Source: Agromyces sp. LHK192 (GTDB lineage: Bacteria; Actinomycetota; Actinomycetes; Actinomycetales; Microbacteriaceae). Taken from it: a DNA stretch of 64,000 nucleotides. A program made the translations under genes and the position numbers. Positions 7,966 to 17,537 of this stretch are shown here, piece after piece. Each line of letters begins with the position of its first letter. Within the stretch, counting starts at the first letter, position 1. The notes under the pieces were generated by a model. That model was not told the DNA's origin. It saw only the letters and a list, made by a program, of their open reading frames with translations, and made no database searches. The DNA lies in assembly GCF_004006235.1 (NCBI RefSeq), contig NZ_CP034753.1, positions 2,728,001-2,792,000 on the forward strand, given 5' to 3'.

Positions 7966-9348
7966 TCACGGCGACGCATCCCCCGCCACCCCCTTGCGCT
8001 CGGGCGTGGGCGCGCCGTCGGCCGGCGACGCGAACCCCGCAGCGGCCTCGGCACCGGTCGAGGGCGAGTGGTTCAACTCGGCGGCATCCAGCGGATGCGC
8101 GAGCTCGTCCTGTCCGAGACGCGCGAACGCGAGCGTCGCCACGGCGAGCACCGGCGGCGCGAGCGCCGCGATGAGGAACGCGGGCGTAAGTCCGATCGCC
8201 TCGCCCACGGGGCCGGCGACCGCCATCGAGACGGGCATGAGGGCGAGTGACACGAAGAAGTCGAGGCTCGAGACGCGGCCGAGCATCGCGGGTGGCACCC
8301 GACGCTGCAGCAGGGTGCCCCAGACCACCTGTGCGCCGTCGAAGAGCAGGCCGACGATGAACACCGCGATGACCATGACCCACAGCCACGACGTGTATCC
8401 GATGATCGCGAGCGGGATGCAGCCGAATCCCCACGCGAGGATCATCAGCGTCAGGTACCGCCTCGGCAGCGGCATGGATGCCACACCGAGCGAACCGACC
8501 GCTCCCCCGAGCCCGAAGGCCGCGAGCACGAGCGCGAACGCCCCGGCACCGCCGCCGGTCTGGTCCTTGACGGCGAAGGGCAGGAGCACCTCGATCGGCC
8601 CCATGATCAGGAACACGAGCAGGATCGAGAACACGAGCGTCGCGAGCAGCCACCGCGTTCGCACGAGGTAGACGAACCCGTCGCGCAGGTCGACGACCAC
8701 CTGCCGGAACGGGTGCGCATCGGATGCCCCGAGGTCGCGCCGGACCGCCGTCGTGCGCATCAGGGCGAGCACGACCGCCGCGACGGCCTGCAGCGCGGCC
8801 ACGACGGCGAACGCGAGCCAGGGCCCCTGGATCGCGATGCACAGGCTCGCGAGCGCCGGCCCTGCCGCCTGCATCACCGCCGGGCGCAGCACGCCCTCGA
8901 CGCCGTTCGCGGCGAGCAGCTGGTCGGCGGGCAGCAGGGCGGGAAGCCACGCCGAGTAGGCCGGATAGAAGAACCCGTCGGCAATTCCCAGCACGAGCGA
9001 CAGCACCGCGATGTGCCAGACCTCGATGGCTCCGGATCCCGCGAGCACGGCCGCCACGGCGAACGTGGCCCCACGTACCACCTCGACCACGAAGAGGATG
9101 CGTCGCTGCGGGATGCGGTCGGCCGCGACCCCGCCGATGAGCACCGCGAGCACGAGCCCGAGGGCCGAACCGGTCGCGACGAACGAGAGGTCGATGGGCG
9201 ACCCGCCGAGTTCGACGACCTGCCAGACGGCGGCGACCAGCCACGCCCCCGCCGACAGGAGCGACGCCGCGAGCGCGGCGACGAGCAGGCGGTACTGCCC
9301 CGACCCGAACGGTCGGAGTGCGCGGGGAAGCCGGTCTTCCCGGTTCAT
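7966..9348 (-). CDS. Major facilitator superfamily transporter
   Basis: 460 residues with about 12 hydrophobic segments. The loop between helices 2 and 3 has GGVAADRIPQRRILFVVEVV, the MFS motif A pattern (GxxaDrxxrrr). A longer polar tail follows residue 420. The layout resembles the enterobactin-exporter/DHA3-type drug exporters; the substrate cannot be assigned. The ATG directly follows GGAGGG. The VOC gene lies 36 bases downstream and may be co-transcribed. Confidence 0.85.
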   Translation of the reverse strand: MNREDRLPRALRPFGSGQYRLLVAALAASLLSAGAWLVAAVWQVVELGGSPIDLSFVATGSALGLVLAVLIGGVAADRIPQRRILFVVEVVRGATFAVAAVLAGSGAIEVWHIAVLSLVLGIADGFFYPAYSAWLPALLPADQLLAANGVEGVLRPAVMQAAGPALASLCIAIQGPWLAFAVVAALQAVAAVVLALMRTTAVRRDLGASDAHPFRQVVVDLRDGFVYLVRTRWLLATLVFSILLVFLIMGPIEVLLPFAVKDQTGGGAGAFALVLAAFGLGGAVGSLGVASMPLPRRYLTLMILAWGFGCIPLAIIGYTSWLWVMVIAVFIVGLLFDGAQVVWGTLLQRRVPPAMLGRVSSLDFFVSLALMPVSMAVAGPVGEAIGLTPAFLIAALAPPVLAVATLAFARLGQDELAHPLDAAELNHSPSTGAEAAAGFASPADGAPTPERKGVAGDASP

Positions 9349-9393
9349 CCCTCCATCATGGCGAACGCCGGTGTCACCGCCACAGCCAGCCGG

Positions 9394-10395
9394 TCAGCGA
9401 TCGGCCGGGTCCAGCCACTTCTCGACGAGGTGGTCGGCGACGATGCGTCGGATGGTGCCCGACCGACCGCGCAGCACGATCGACTCGGTGCGGATGATCG
9501 GGCCCTTCTTGCGCACGCCCTCGAGCAGTTCGCCGTCGGTCACGCCGGTCGCGACGAAGAACGTGTTGTCGCCGCGGACGAGGTCGTCGAGCTCGTAGAC
9601 CCGGTCGCAGTCGAGGCCGGCGGCTTCGCCGCGCGCTCGCTCGGCGTCGTCCTTCGGGGCGAGCCGCCCCTGCATGAAGCCGCCGAGCGCCTTGATCGCA
9701 CACGCGGTCGTGATGCCCTCCGGGCTGCCGCCGATCCCGACGCACATGTCGATGCGCGACTCGTAGCGTGCGGCGTTGATGCCGCCGGCGACGTCGCCGT
9801 CGCTCATGAGGCGGGTGCCGGCGCCGGCCTCGCGGATGTCGGCGATGAGTTGCTCGTGGCGGTCGCGGTTCAGGACCGCGATGCGGAGCTCGCCGACCTG
9901 CTTGCCCTTGGCGGCGGCGAGCGCTCGCAGGTTCTCGCCGATGGGCTTGCGGATGTCGATGACGCCGTGGCCCGTGGCATCCGTCACGATCTTGTCCATG
10001 TAGAAGACGCTGGATGCGTCGAGCATCGTGCCGCGGTCGGCGACCGCGATGACCGAGAGCGCGTTGTGGCGTCCGGCGGCGGTGAGCGAGGTGCCGTCGA
10101 TGGGGTCGACCGCGATGTCGCAGGCGGGCCCGCGACCAGTGCCGACGCGCTCGCCGTTGAAGAGCATGGGCGCAGCGTCCTTCTCGCCCTCGCCGATGAC
10201 GACGGTGCCGTCGAAGTTCACGGTGCCGAGGAAGGCCCGCATCGCGTCGACCGCCGCGCCGTCTGCGCCGAGCTTGTCGCCGCGCCCGATCCAGGGGTAG
10301 GAGCGGATGGCGGCCGCCTCGGTCGCTCGCACCAGTTCGATGGCGATGTTGCGGTCGGGGTGCAGGTAGAGGCTGTCTTCGTCGGTGCTCAACAT
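9394..10395 (-). CDS. glpX: Class II fructose-1,6-bisphosphatase GlpX
   Basis: 333 residues, normal for GlpX. It keeps the catalytic and metal-binding elements of the family: IGRGDKLGADGAAV with the conserved Lys, VVIGEGEKDAAPML, DIAVDPIDGTSL, GIGGSPEGI, and the C-terminal RGRSGTIRRI. It removes the C1 phosphate of fructose 1,6-bisphosphate in gluconeogenesis, which actinobacteria usually do with GlpX alone. A TAGGCT -10 box at 10435-10440 and an AT-rich inverted repeat at 10487-10504 lie upstream. A second, degenerate GlpX paralogue lies at 15421-16398. Confidence 0.96.
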   Translation of the reverse strand: MLSTDEDSLYLHPDRNIAIELVRATEAAAIRSYPWIGRGDKLGADGAAVDAMRAFLGTVNFDGTVVIGEGEKDAAPMLFNGERVGTGRGPACDIAVDPIDGTSLTAAGRHNALSVIAVADRGTMLDASSVFYMDKIVTDATGHGVIDIRKPIGENLRALAAAKGKQVGELRIAVLNRDRHEQLIADIREAGAGTRLMSDGDVAGGINAARYESRIDMCVGIGGSPEGITTACAIKALGGFMQGRLAPKDDAERARGEAAGLDCDRVYELDDLVRGDNTFFVATGVTDGELLEGVRKKGPIIRTESIVLRGRSGTIRRIVADHLVEKWLDPADR

Positions 10396-10434
10396 CGATC
10401 CTTCCGAGGGTGGTGCGGGGTCTCCGCGTCTTCG

Positions 10435-10440
10435 AGCCTA
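10435..10440 (-). promoter_or_regulatory. -10 box of glpX
   Basis: TAGGCT on the minus strand, about 40 bases before the glpX ATG at 10395. The start codon has a GGAAGGAT ribosome site, so this gene has a normal leader. Confidence 0.4.
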
Positions 10441-10486
10441 TTCGGGGCCTGTCGGATCCGGCAGTTCCAACGGCGAGGTCGCGGAG

Positions 10487-10504
10487 TAAGAAATCGCGTT
10501 CTTA
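10487..10504. promoter_or_regulatory. AT-rich inverted repeat upstream of glpX
   Basis: TAAGAA and TTCTTA form perfect 6-base arms around ATCGCG. This AT-rich patch stands out in a very GC-rich region and lies about 45 bases upstream of the putative glpX -10 box, between gntP and glpX. It could be an operator for glpX or a protein-binding site after gntP. Confidence 0.35.
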
Positions 10505-10568
10505 ACAAGCGGGCAAACGCGTCCGCGCGGTCGCGCGAGCCGGGCTCGCACGACTGCGCAGGGGGCGG

Positions 10569-12035
10569 TCAGGCCCCGACCGCGGCCACGATGCCCCACG
10601 CCACGGCGACCAGGGCGAACCCGGCGAGTCCGAGGATGGTCGTCAGGAGCGTCCAACTGCGCAGGCCGTCCTTGACCGAGAGGCCGAGGTACCTCGTGAC
10701 CACCCAGAAGCCCGAGTCGTTGACGTGCGAGAGGCCGAGCGCGCCGAACGCGATGGCGAGCGCGAGCAGGGCGACCTGCACCGCGGAGAATCCGCCGTCG
10801 GCGATCGTCGCCGCGAGCAGCCCGGACGTGGTGAGGATGGCGACCGTCGCGGAGCCCTGGGCCGCGCGCAGCGCGAGCGAGACCAGGAACGCGAGCAGCA
10901 GCAGGGGCAGGCCCGTCGCGAGCAACGACTCCGAGAGCGCGGCGCCGATGCCCGACTCCGTCAGGATCCTCGCGAATGCGCCACCGGCGCCGGTGACGAG
11001 GATCACGACCGCGGCCGGGCCGAGCGCGGACTCCGAGACCTCGGCGAGGTGGGCCGCGCTCCAGCCGCGACGCGTGCCGAGGAGGAATCCGGCGAGCAGC
11101 ACGGTGACGAGCAGGGCGAACATCGGCGCGCCGATGAAGCCGAGCACGTCGCGCGCGGGGTCGCCGGCCGGCAGGAGGGTCGCGCCGAGCGTGCCGAGAC
11201 CGATCATCACCAGCGGGATGAGGATGAGGGTGACGATCATGCCCGCGCTCGGCGGCGCTTCCGTGCGCAGCATGGTGGCGGTGGTTCCGGAACCGGATGC
11301 CCCGCCCCCGGTGCCGCCGCCGAGGCCCGTGCGGTCGCCGCTGCCGAAGGCCTCGAACGACGCCGCGGTCGCGGGGAGCATCGGGTAGTCGATGCGGTTG
11401 AACCACTTGGACGCGAAGTGCGCGAGCACGCCGAGCGGGATCGTGATGGCCAGTCCGATCAGCGTGATCCAGCCGAGGTCGGCTCCGAGGAGCGCGGCGC
11501 CGCCGACGATGCCCGGGTGCGGCGGGATGGAGACGTGGACCGCGAGCATGATCCCGGCGATCGGGAGGCCGTACTTCACCGGGTCGACCCCGGCGAGCTT
11601 CGCGAAGCCGTAGATGATGGGCACGAGCACGATGAAGCCCACGTCGAAGAAGACCGGGATGGCGAGCACGAGCGCGGCGGCCGTGAGCGCGGCGGCGATC
11701 CGCTTCGGTCCGAGGATCTTCGTGAACCGGCCCGCGAGGCTCTCGGCGCCGCCGGAGATCTCGATGATCTTGCCGAGCATCGCGCCGAGCGCGACGAGGA
11801 GGGCGACCGACCCGAGCGTGCCGCCCATGCCCGCGATGATCGCCGGGATGATGCCGAGCTTCTCGGGTGCGTCGTCGGTCGCGGGGATCGTGGCGAGCGG
11901 CAGCCCGGCTGCGAGGCCGACCAGGATGCTCACGATCAGCAGCGCGAGGAACGCGTGGACCTTGAACCTGATGATGAGCAGCAGGAGCAGCGCGATGCCG
12001 CCCGCCGCGATGGCCAACAGGGCGATGGTGGACAT
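10569..12035 (-). CDS. GntP-family gluconate/tetronate:H+ symporter
   Basis: 488 residues with about 12-14 membrane segments. Family features include the N-terminal LLLLLIIRFKVHAFLALLIVS region, GKIIEISGGAESLA, a conserved SIPPHPG in the middle, and GLSHVNDSGFWVV near the C-terminus. GntP permeases import gluconate, fructuronate or four-carbon sugar acids. It lies downstream of a tetronate-type dehydrogenase and DUF1537 kinase, so a tetronate substrate is the best guess from context. AAGGAG precedes the ATG. Confidence 0.88.
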   Translation of the reverse strand: MSTIALLAIAAGGIALLLLLIIRFKVHAFLALLIVSILVGLAAGLPLATIPATDDAPEKLGIIPAIIAGMGGTLGSVALLVALGAMLGKIIEISGGAESLAGRFTKILGPKRIAAALTAAALVLAIPVFFDVGFIVLVPIIYGFAKLAGVDPVKYGLPIAGIMLAVHVSIPPHPGIVGGAALLGADLGWITLIGLAITIPLGVLAHFASKWFNRIDYPMLPATAASFEAFGSGDRTGLGGGTGGGASGSGTTATMLRTEAPPSAGMIVTLILIPLVMIGLGTLGATLLPAGDPARDVLGFIGAPMFALLVTVLLAGFLLGTRRGWSAAHLAEVSESALGPAAVVILVTGAGGAFARILTESGIGAALSESLLATGLPLLLLAFLVSLALRAAQGSATVAILTTSGLLAATIADGGFSAVQVALLALAIAFGALGLSHVNDSGFWVVTRYLGLSVKDGLRSWTLLTTILGLAGFALVAVAWGIVAAVGA

Positions 12036-12119
12036 GTTCGGTCTCCTTTGACGTCAGAGCGTATTCGGCGGTCGTGCTGACCGCGCGGGTCGTGGGCGTG
12101 CGGTTCGGAGGGGTGGGAT

Positions 12120-13073
12120 TCAGCCGTCGCGGCGCGACGGGGCGACGGCGCGGATCACGGCGGAGTCGTCGGCCGCGCCGAGTCCCTGGGACTGACCGAT
12201 CAGGTAGAGCTGCTCGGCCGCCGCGGCCACGGGCGTCGCCAGCCCGGCGCCGCGCGCCGCCTTGCCGACGATGCCCATGTCCTTCACGAAGATGTCGAGC
12301 CGGCTCAGGACCTCGGCACCGGTCTCGTCGTACGCCTGCAGGATCCGCGGGCCGCGATTGCTCAGCATGAACGAGCCGGCGGCGCCGGCTTCGAGTGCGG
12401 CCAGGGTCTTCTCGCGGTCGAGTCCGAGCGCGTCGGCGAGGGCGAGCGCCTCCGCGGCGGCCGCGATGTGGACCCCGCACAGCAGCTGGTTGACGGTCTT
12501 GAGCGCCTGGCCGTCACCGGGTCGGTCGCCGACGAGGGTGAGCGTGGAGGCGAGGAGTTCGAGCACCGGTGCGGCCTTGGCGTATGCGTCAGGCGTGGCT
12601 CCGACGACGATGAGCAGGTCGCCGGCACCGGCGCGGACCGGTCCGCCGGAGAGGGGGGCATCCACCAGCTCCACGCCGAGCGCGGACAGCCGGGTCACGA
12701 CGTCGGCGAGGCCGTCGGTGCCGACCGTGCTGGTGAGGATCACGACGGATCCGGGTGCGAGCGCGGCGGCGATGCCCGTCTCCCCGGCGAAGAGCACGTC
12801 GTCGAGCTGCGCCGCGTCGCGCACGGCGAGGAGCACGGCGTCCGCGTCGGCCACCGCCGCGCGGGCCGAGTCGAAGACCCGGACGCCTGACTCGCGTGCG
12901 AGGTCGAGTCGCGGCTGCGCGATGTCGAATCCGTGGACGGCGAGCCCGGCGGTGAGCCGGGTCGCCATCGGCAGTCCCATCGCACCGAGGCCGAGGACGG
13001 CGACGGTCGAGGCGGCCCGGACGGGGGCATCCGGGGTTCCGGTGGCGGGCTGGTGGTCGGCGGTGGTGTGCAT
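12120..13073 (-). CDS. 3-hydroxyisobutyrate dehydrogenase-family oxidoreductase, probable L-threonate dehydrogenase
   Basis: 317 residues. The Rossmann fingerprint is VAVLGLGAMGLPMATRL near residue 27; the substrate-binding DAPLSGGPVRAGAG (the family's DAPVSGG motif) and the catalytic Lys in GQALKTVNQLLCG follow. Such enzymes oxidise a 3-hydroxy acid with NAD(P). In tetronate clusters the LtnD subgroup converts L-threonate to 2-oxo-tetronate. The kinase gene lies 32 bases upstream on the same strand and the GntP permease 84 bases downstream, so LtnD-like activity is inferred from context. Confidence 0.85.
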   Translation of the reverse strand: MHTTADHQPATGTPDAPVRAASTVAVLGLGAMGLPMATRLTAGLAVHGFDIAQPRLDLARESGVRVFDSARAAVADADAVLLAVRDAAQLDDVLFAGETGIAAALAPGSVVILTSTVGTDGLADVVTRLSALGVELVDAPLSGGPVRAGAGDLLIVVGATPDAYAKAAPVLELLASTLTLVGDRPGDGQALKTVNQLLCGVHIAAAAEALALADALGLDREKTLAALEAGAAGSFMLSNRGPRILQAYDETGAEVLSRLDIFVKDMGIVGKAARGAGLATPVAAAAEQLYLIGQSQGLGAADDSAVIRAVAPSRRDG

Positions 13074-13105
13074 GCGAGTTCCTTCTCGTCGTGGCCGGGA
13101 TCGGC

Positions 13106-14542
13106 TCAGGCGCCCGCGGGCACCGGGGATGCGGTGAGCGTGTCGACGACACGCGCGAGGGAGTCGTCGGTGCCGACGTTGCCGGCGAAGACGATGTACG
13201 GGATGCCGGTCGCAGGGCCGTCGGCGGGCTCCCAGAGCGAGACGATGCCCGGAAGCATCGGACCGCGCACGATCGCGCGCCGGATCTCGAGGCCGTGCGA
13301 GGCGACATCGCTGGACGTGATCCCGCCCTTCGCGACGACGAATCGCGGCGCGCGCCGCTCGAGCGTGCGGCGCACGACGTCGACGACGGCGGCCGACACC
13401 CGCCGCGAGATCTCGAGGCTCTCATCGGGATCGTCGGTGCGCACGAGCGTCCGGCTCGTGTGCACGACCACGTCTCCGTCGGCGAGGGCGGCGGTGATGC
13501 GGTCCGCGATCTCGTCGAGGTGGGTGTGCGCGGACTCCGCTCCGAGCATGATGCGATCCACGTCGAGCTCGAACGTGACGACGCCGGGTCGCTGCGCCCG
13601 GAGCACGGCGAGTTGGCGCGAGGTCAGGCCGACGTGGGAACCGACGACGATCAGCCCGCCCCCGGCCGTGCCGGCTTCCGAGCCGTACGCCTCCGTCGCG
13701 GTCAGGGGCGCTCGCCGTCGCTGGCCGATGCGTGCACGGACGAAGGGCGGCCCCACGCGATACAGCAGTCGCTTGCCGGCGCGTTCCGCGCGGTCGAGTC
13801 CGAGCGCGAGTGCGCGGAGGTCGTCCTCGTCGACGGCGTCGGCGACGACGGGTCGACGATCGGATGCCTCGGCGAGCGCAGCGGCGATCGCGTCGGCTCC
13901 GGCGCGGATGATCCCGAGGTCGAGCACGATGACGTCCTCGGCGCGATCCCGGCCGCCGGCCTTCTCCTCGACCCAGCGCGCGAGCTCGGATTCGCGGTAT
14001 CCGAAGGTGGAGTCTCCGGCGAACTCGGTGTCCGCGATCGGGGTGAGCGCGTCGCCGTCGCGCATGTAGTGGACCCCGCCGATCGTCACACGACCGGCGT
14101 CGGGGAACGCGGGGACGATCACGACGCCGTCGATCTCGCCGGCGCCCGCCGCGGCGAGTTCCTCGGCGATCACGTCGGTCTCGAGCGGGAAGTGCCCGCG
14201 CAGGGTCGAGTCGCCGCGGCTGACGAAGTCGAGGCGGCGGCCGTCGGCGGCCGCGAGGGCGTTCCGCACGACCTCGCGGTTGCGGTCTGCGGCGGCCACG
14301 GGGTCGAGGCTGCGGGTGTTGGTCAGCACGTACACCGCCGGCGCGTCGCGCTCGAAGGCCCAGGCGAAGTCCTCGACCTCCCACCGCGTGAGCACCGGAA
14401 GGTCGGCGACCGACTGGGTGCCGGTGGGATCGTCGTCGAGCACGATCAGGGTGCGATCCGCTGCGCTGAACGCCTCGGACACGCGTTGCGCGTCGATCTC
14501 GATCGCCGCGGGGAACCGGGCCGTGAGGTCGTGTTCGTTCAT
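13106..14542 (-). CDS. Four-carbon acid sugar kinase (DUF1537/OtnK family)
   Basis: 478 residues. The N-terminal substrate domain carries VLDDDPTGTQSVADLPVL, the family hallmark. The C-terminal nucleotide-binding domain has IVVGSHVGLTSRQ, FVVAKGGITSSDVA and FAGNVGTDD. Characterised members phosphorylate 3-oxo-tetronate (OtnK), D-threonate or D-erythronate. It is the first structural gene of the cluster; a promoter and operator lie between it and the GntR gene. The isomerase and aldolase-type decarboxylase of the standard pathway are not in the window. Confidence 0.88.
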   Translation of the reverse strand: MNEHDLTARFPAAIEIDAQRVSEAFSAADRTLIVLDDDPTGTQSVADLPVLTRWEVEDFAWAFERDAPAVYVLTNTRSLDPVAAADRNREVVRNALAAADGRRLDFVSRGDSTLRGHFPLETDVIAEELAAAGAGEIDGVVIVPAFPDAGRVTIGGVHYMRDGDALTPIADTEFAGDSTFGYRESELARWVEEKAGGRDRAEDVIVLDLGIIRAGADAIAAALAEASDRRPVVADAVDEDDLRALALGLDRAERAGKRLLYRVGPPFVRARIGQRRRAPLTATEAYGSEAGTAGGGLIVVGSHVGLTSRQLAVLRAQRPGVVTFELDVDRIMLGAESAHTHLDEIADRITAALADGDVVVHTSRTLVRTDDPDESLEISRRVSAAVVDVVRRTLERRAPRFVVAKGGITSSDVASHGLEIRRAIVRGPMLPGIVSLWEPADGPATGIPYIVFAGNVGTDDSLARVVDTLTASPVPAGA

Positions 14543-14593
14543 GGTGGCTACTGCTCCGTATCCACAGGCGTCGACTTCGCTATCTGCTGCCTG

Positions 14594-14604
14594 CTGTCAT
14601 ACAG
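14594..14604. promoter_or_regulatory. Candidate GntR operator of the tetronate cluster
   Basis: CTGTCATACAG, with CTGT and ACAG arms around three bases. It overlaps the end of the -10 box and the expected start point of the kinase-dehydrogenase-permease transcript. Position and symmetry fit repression by the FadR-type GntR protein encoded just upstream. Confidence 0.45.
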
Positions 14605-14630
14605 GTTACCTCAGCTGCAGAGGAAGTCAA
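14603..14630 (-). promoter_or_regulatory. Promoter of the tetronate utilisation genes
   Basis: On the minus strand, TTGACT (14630-14625), a 16-base spacer and TAACCT (14608-14603). It drives the DUF1537 kinase, dehydrogenase and GntP permease genes separately from the GntR gene upstream. Confidence 0.5.
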
Positions 14631-14645
14631 CCCGAAGCCGCCCGA

Positions 14646-15347
14646 TCAGCCGCCGAGGACGTAGGTGCGCAGGTCGGCCAGCGTCTGGTCCATGTGCCGA
14701 TCCATCGCGGCACGAGAAGCCTCGACCTCCCCGGTCCGGAGCGCGTCGAGCACGGCTGCGTGCTCCGCGATGGCATGCACTTGGATCTCCGGCACGCGCG
14801 ACGTCTGCGCCCGCCGCTGCGCGAGGACCCGCGTCAGCGGCTCGAACATGACCCTCAGGAACACGTTGCCGCTCGCGCGCAGGATCACGTCGTGGAAGGC
14901 GAGGTCCGCCTCGACGAAGGCGTCGACGTCGGCGCGCTCGCTCGCCGTCCGCATCCGCGAGACCAGCTCACCCAGCTCGGACAGGTCCGCGTCGGTGCAC
15001 CTGGTCGCCGCGAGTGCGGCCGCCCCGGTCTCGAGCATCCGCCGCACCTCGATCAACTGCACGGCGACCTCGGCGTCGCGGCCGCCGGCGGAGACCACGC
15101 GCAGCACCGCGTCGAGCGAGACCCAACGATCGATCGGATTCACGAAGCTGCCGCGGCCGTTCTCCACCCGCAGCACGCCCTGCGCCTGCAGCGTCTTCAC
15201 CGCCTCGCGGATCGTGATCCGGCTCACGTCGTGGATGACCCCGAGCTCGGCCTCGCTCGGCAGGGCGTCCCCGGGCGCGAGCTCGCCCGCGACGATCTGG
15301 TCGAGCACGGCGTCCGCCACGGTGCTCACGAGCGACTTGCGCGGCAT
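14646..15347 (-). CDS. FadR-type GntR family regulator
   Basis: 233 residues. The N-terminal winged helix includes GELAPGDALPSEAELGVIHDVSR and ITIREAVKTLQAQGVLRVENGRG (read in parts: LPSEAELG, REAVKTLQAQGVL). The C-terminal all-helical FCD domain follows, with the metal-ligand pattern D-x3-H (EADLAFHDVI) and His residues near 195 and 217. It ends 103 bases before the kinase start and probably controls the adjoining cluster in response to the tetronate or a pathway intermediate. A GAGGGGA site precedes the ATG. Confidence 0.9.
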   Translation of the reverse strand: MPRKSLVSTVADAVLDQIVAGELAPGDALPSEAELGVIHDVSRITIREAVKTLQAQGVLRVENGRGSFVNPIDRWVSLDAVLRVVSAGGRDAEVAVQLIEVRRMLETGAAALAATRCTDADLSELGELVSRMRTASERADVDAFVEADLAFHDVILRASGNVFLRVMFEPLTRVLAQRRAQTSRVPEIQVHAIAEHAAVLDALRTGEVEASRAAMDRHMDQTLADLRTYVLGG

Positions 15348-15420
15348 CCGATCGTCCCCTCTGCCAGCTGCTCCCCGACAGCTCAGGGTAGCGCGTCCGG
15401 GTGCCGGCGATCCGGATCCG

Positions 15421-16398
15421 TCAGCCCGACGGCGGGACGTCGAGGACCGCCGCCCCGCGGGTGCCGTCCCAGACGTTCACCCTGCGCACGCCCGACGCCA
15501 CGACCGACACGCCCGGCAGCGCGGGCGGCAGTTCGCAGTCCGTGACCGCCGCGACGAACACCGCGACCGCATCGCTCGCCGCGCCGCAGAGCGCGTCGTG
15601 GTCGAGCGCACGTTCGGGGTCGAAGCCCGAACGTCCGACCCGCTCGGCTTCGCCCGCGGACTGCGGCGCCGGGCGGGCGCGGAGATCCCCTCCGATCGAA
15701 CGCAGCGCCGCCGCCATGAGCACGCCCTCAGGCGCCCCGCCGATGCCCGCCACGATGTCGACGCCCTGCCCGGCCCGTGCCGCGCGGAACGTGCGTTCGA
15801 CGTCGCCGTGCTCGAACAGCTCGATCGTCGCGCCGGCCGCACGTGCCGCGTCGGCGTAGGGCGCGTTGCGCGGCCGGTCCTGCACGGCGACGACGACCTC
15901 GGAGGGGCGCACGCCGCGCTCCTCGGCGATGCGGCCCACGAGCCACGGCAGTCGCTCGAGGATCGGGGCCGGCCCAGGGCCCGAGGCATCCGACTGCTGC
16001 TCGGCCGGGAGCCAGGTGGCGAGCTTCTCGAGGTAGTGCGCATCGCCCAGTTCGGCGAGCGCTCCGCGGGGAGCGACCGCGACGACCACCAGCGAGCCGG
16101 GCAGGCCTGCGGCCGCGAGCCGCGTGCCGTCGACCGGGTCGATCGCGAGGTCGAACGCCGGGGCATCCGGTGCGCGCGCGCCGAGCCGCTCCCCCGGGGC
16201 GAGCATCGGCGCATCGTCCTTCTCGCCCTCGCCGACCACCACCGTCGCTTCCATCGGCAATCGGTCGAGGGCTGCGCGCAGCGCGGTCACCGCGGCGCCG
16301 TCGACGGCATGACCGTCGGCCCGACCGATGTACGGGTGCGCGGCGGCCGCCGCCTCGGCGCAGGCCCGCAGGAATCCGTCGGTCAATCGTCGATCCAC
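15421..16398 (-). CDS. Degenerate GlpX-type fructose-1,6-bisphosphatase paralogue
   Basis: 325 residues and clearly GlpX-like: VVVGEGEKDDAPML, FDLAIDPVDGTRLAAAGL and GIGGAPEGVLMAAAL are kept. The first motif reads YIGRADGHAVDGAAV where active GlpX has GRGDK, so the conserved Lys is lost. The GTGRG segment is replaced by GARAPDAPAF, and the C-terminal TIRRI motif is missing. Activity on fructose bisphosphate is therefore doubtful; it may act on another sugar or inositol phosphate. I take the GTG at 16398, where similarity begins; a nearby upstream ATG is out of frame. It diverges from the aldolase gene. Confidence 0.85.
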   Translation of the reverse strand: MDRRLTDGFLRACAEAAAAAHPYIGRADGHAVDGAAVTALRAALDRLPMEATVVVGEGEKDDAPMLAPGERLGARAPDAPAFDLAIDPVDGTRLAAAGLPGSLVVVAVAPRGALAELGDAHYLEKLATWLPAEQQSDASGPGPAPILERLPWLVGRIAEERGVRPSEVVVAVQDRPRNAPYADAARAAGATIELFEHGDVERTFRAARAGQGVDIVAGIGGAPEGVLMAAALRSIGGDLRARPAPQSAGEAERVGRSGFDPERALDHDALCGAASDAVAVFVAAVTDCELPPALPGVSVVASGVRRVNVWDGTRGAAVLDVPPSG

Positions 16399-16455
16399 GC
16401 GTCCATCCTGCCCCGCGCTCCGACGGCCCCGCGCGGGCCGCTCGACCCGACTGGC

Positions 16456-16461
16456 TAGAAT
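16456..16461 (+). promoter_or_regulatory. -10 box of fba
   Basis: TAGAAT, 36 bases before the fba ATG, followed by a GAAGGAG ribosome site. It lies in the 99-base gap between the divergent GlpX paralogue and fba. Confidence 0.5.
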
Positions 16462-16497
16462 CGACCGCGAACCCACCTCGTCTTCGAAGGAGCGTCC

Positions 16498-17529
<1,032 letters not shown>

Positions 17530-17537
17530 GGCACCGG

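Noticed and set aside
8713..11388. A very long open frame on the plus strand opposite the MFS and glpX genes (891 codons)
   Set aside because: It is a mirror of the minus-strand genes: composition is His/Arg/Asp/Gly-rich with no family features, as expected from a GC-rich antisense frame.
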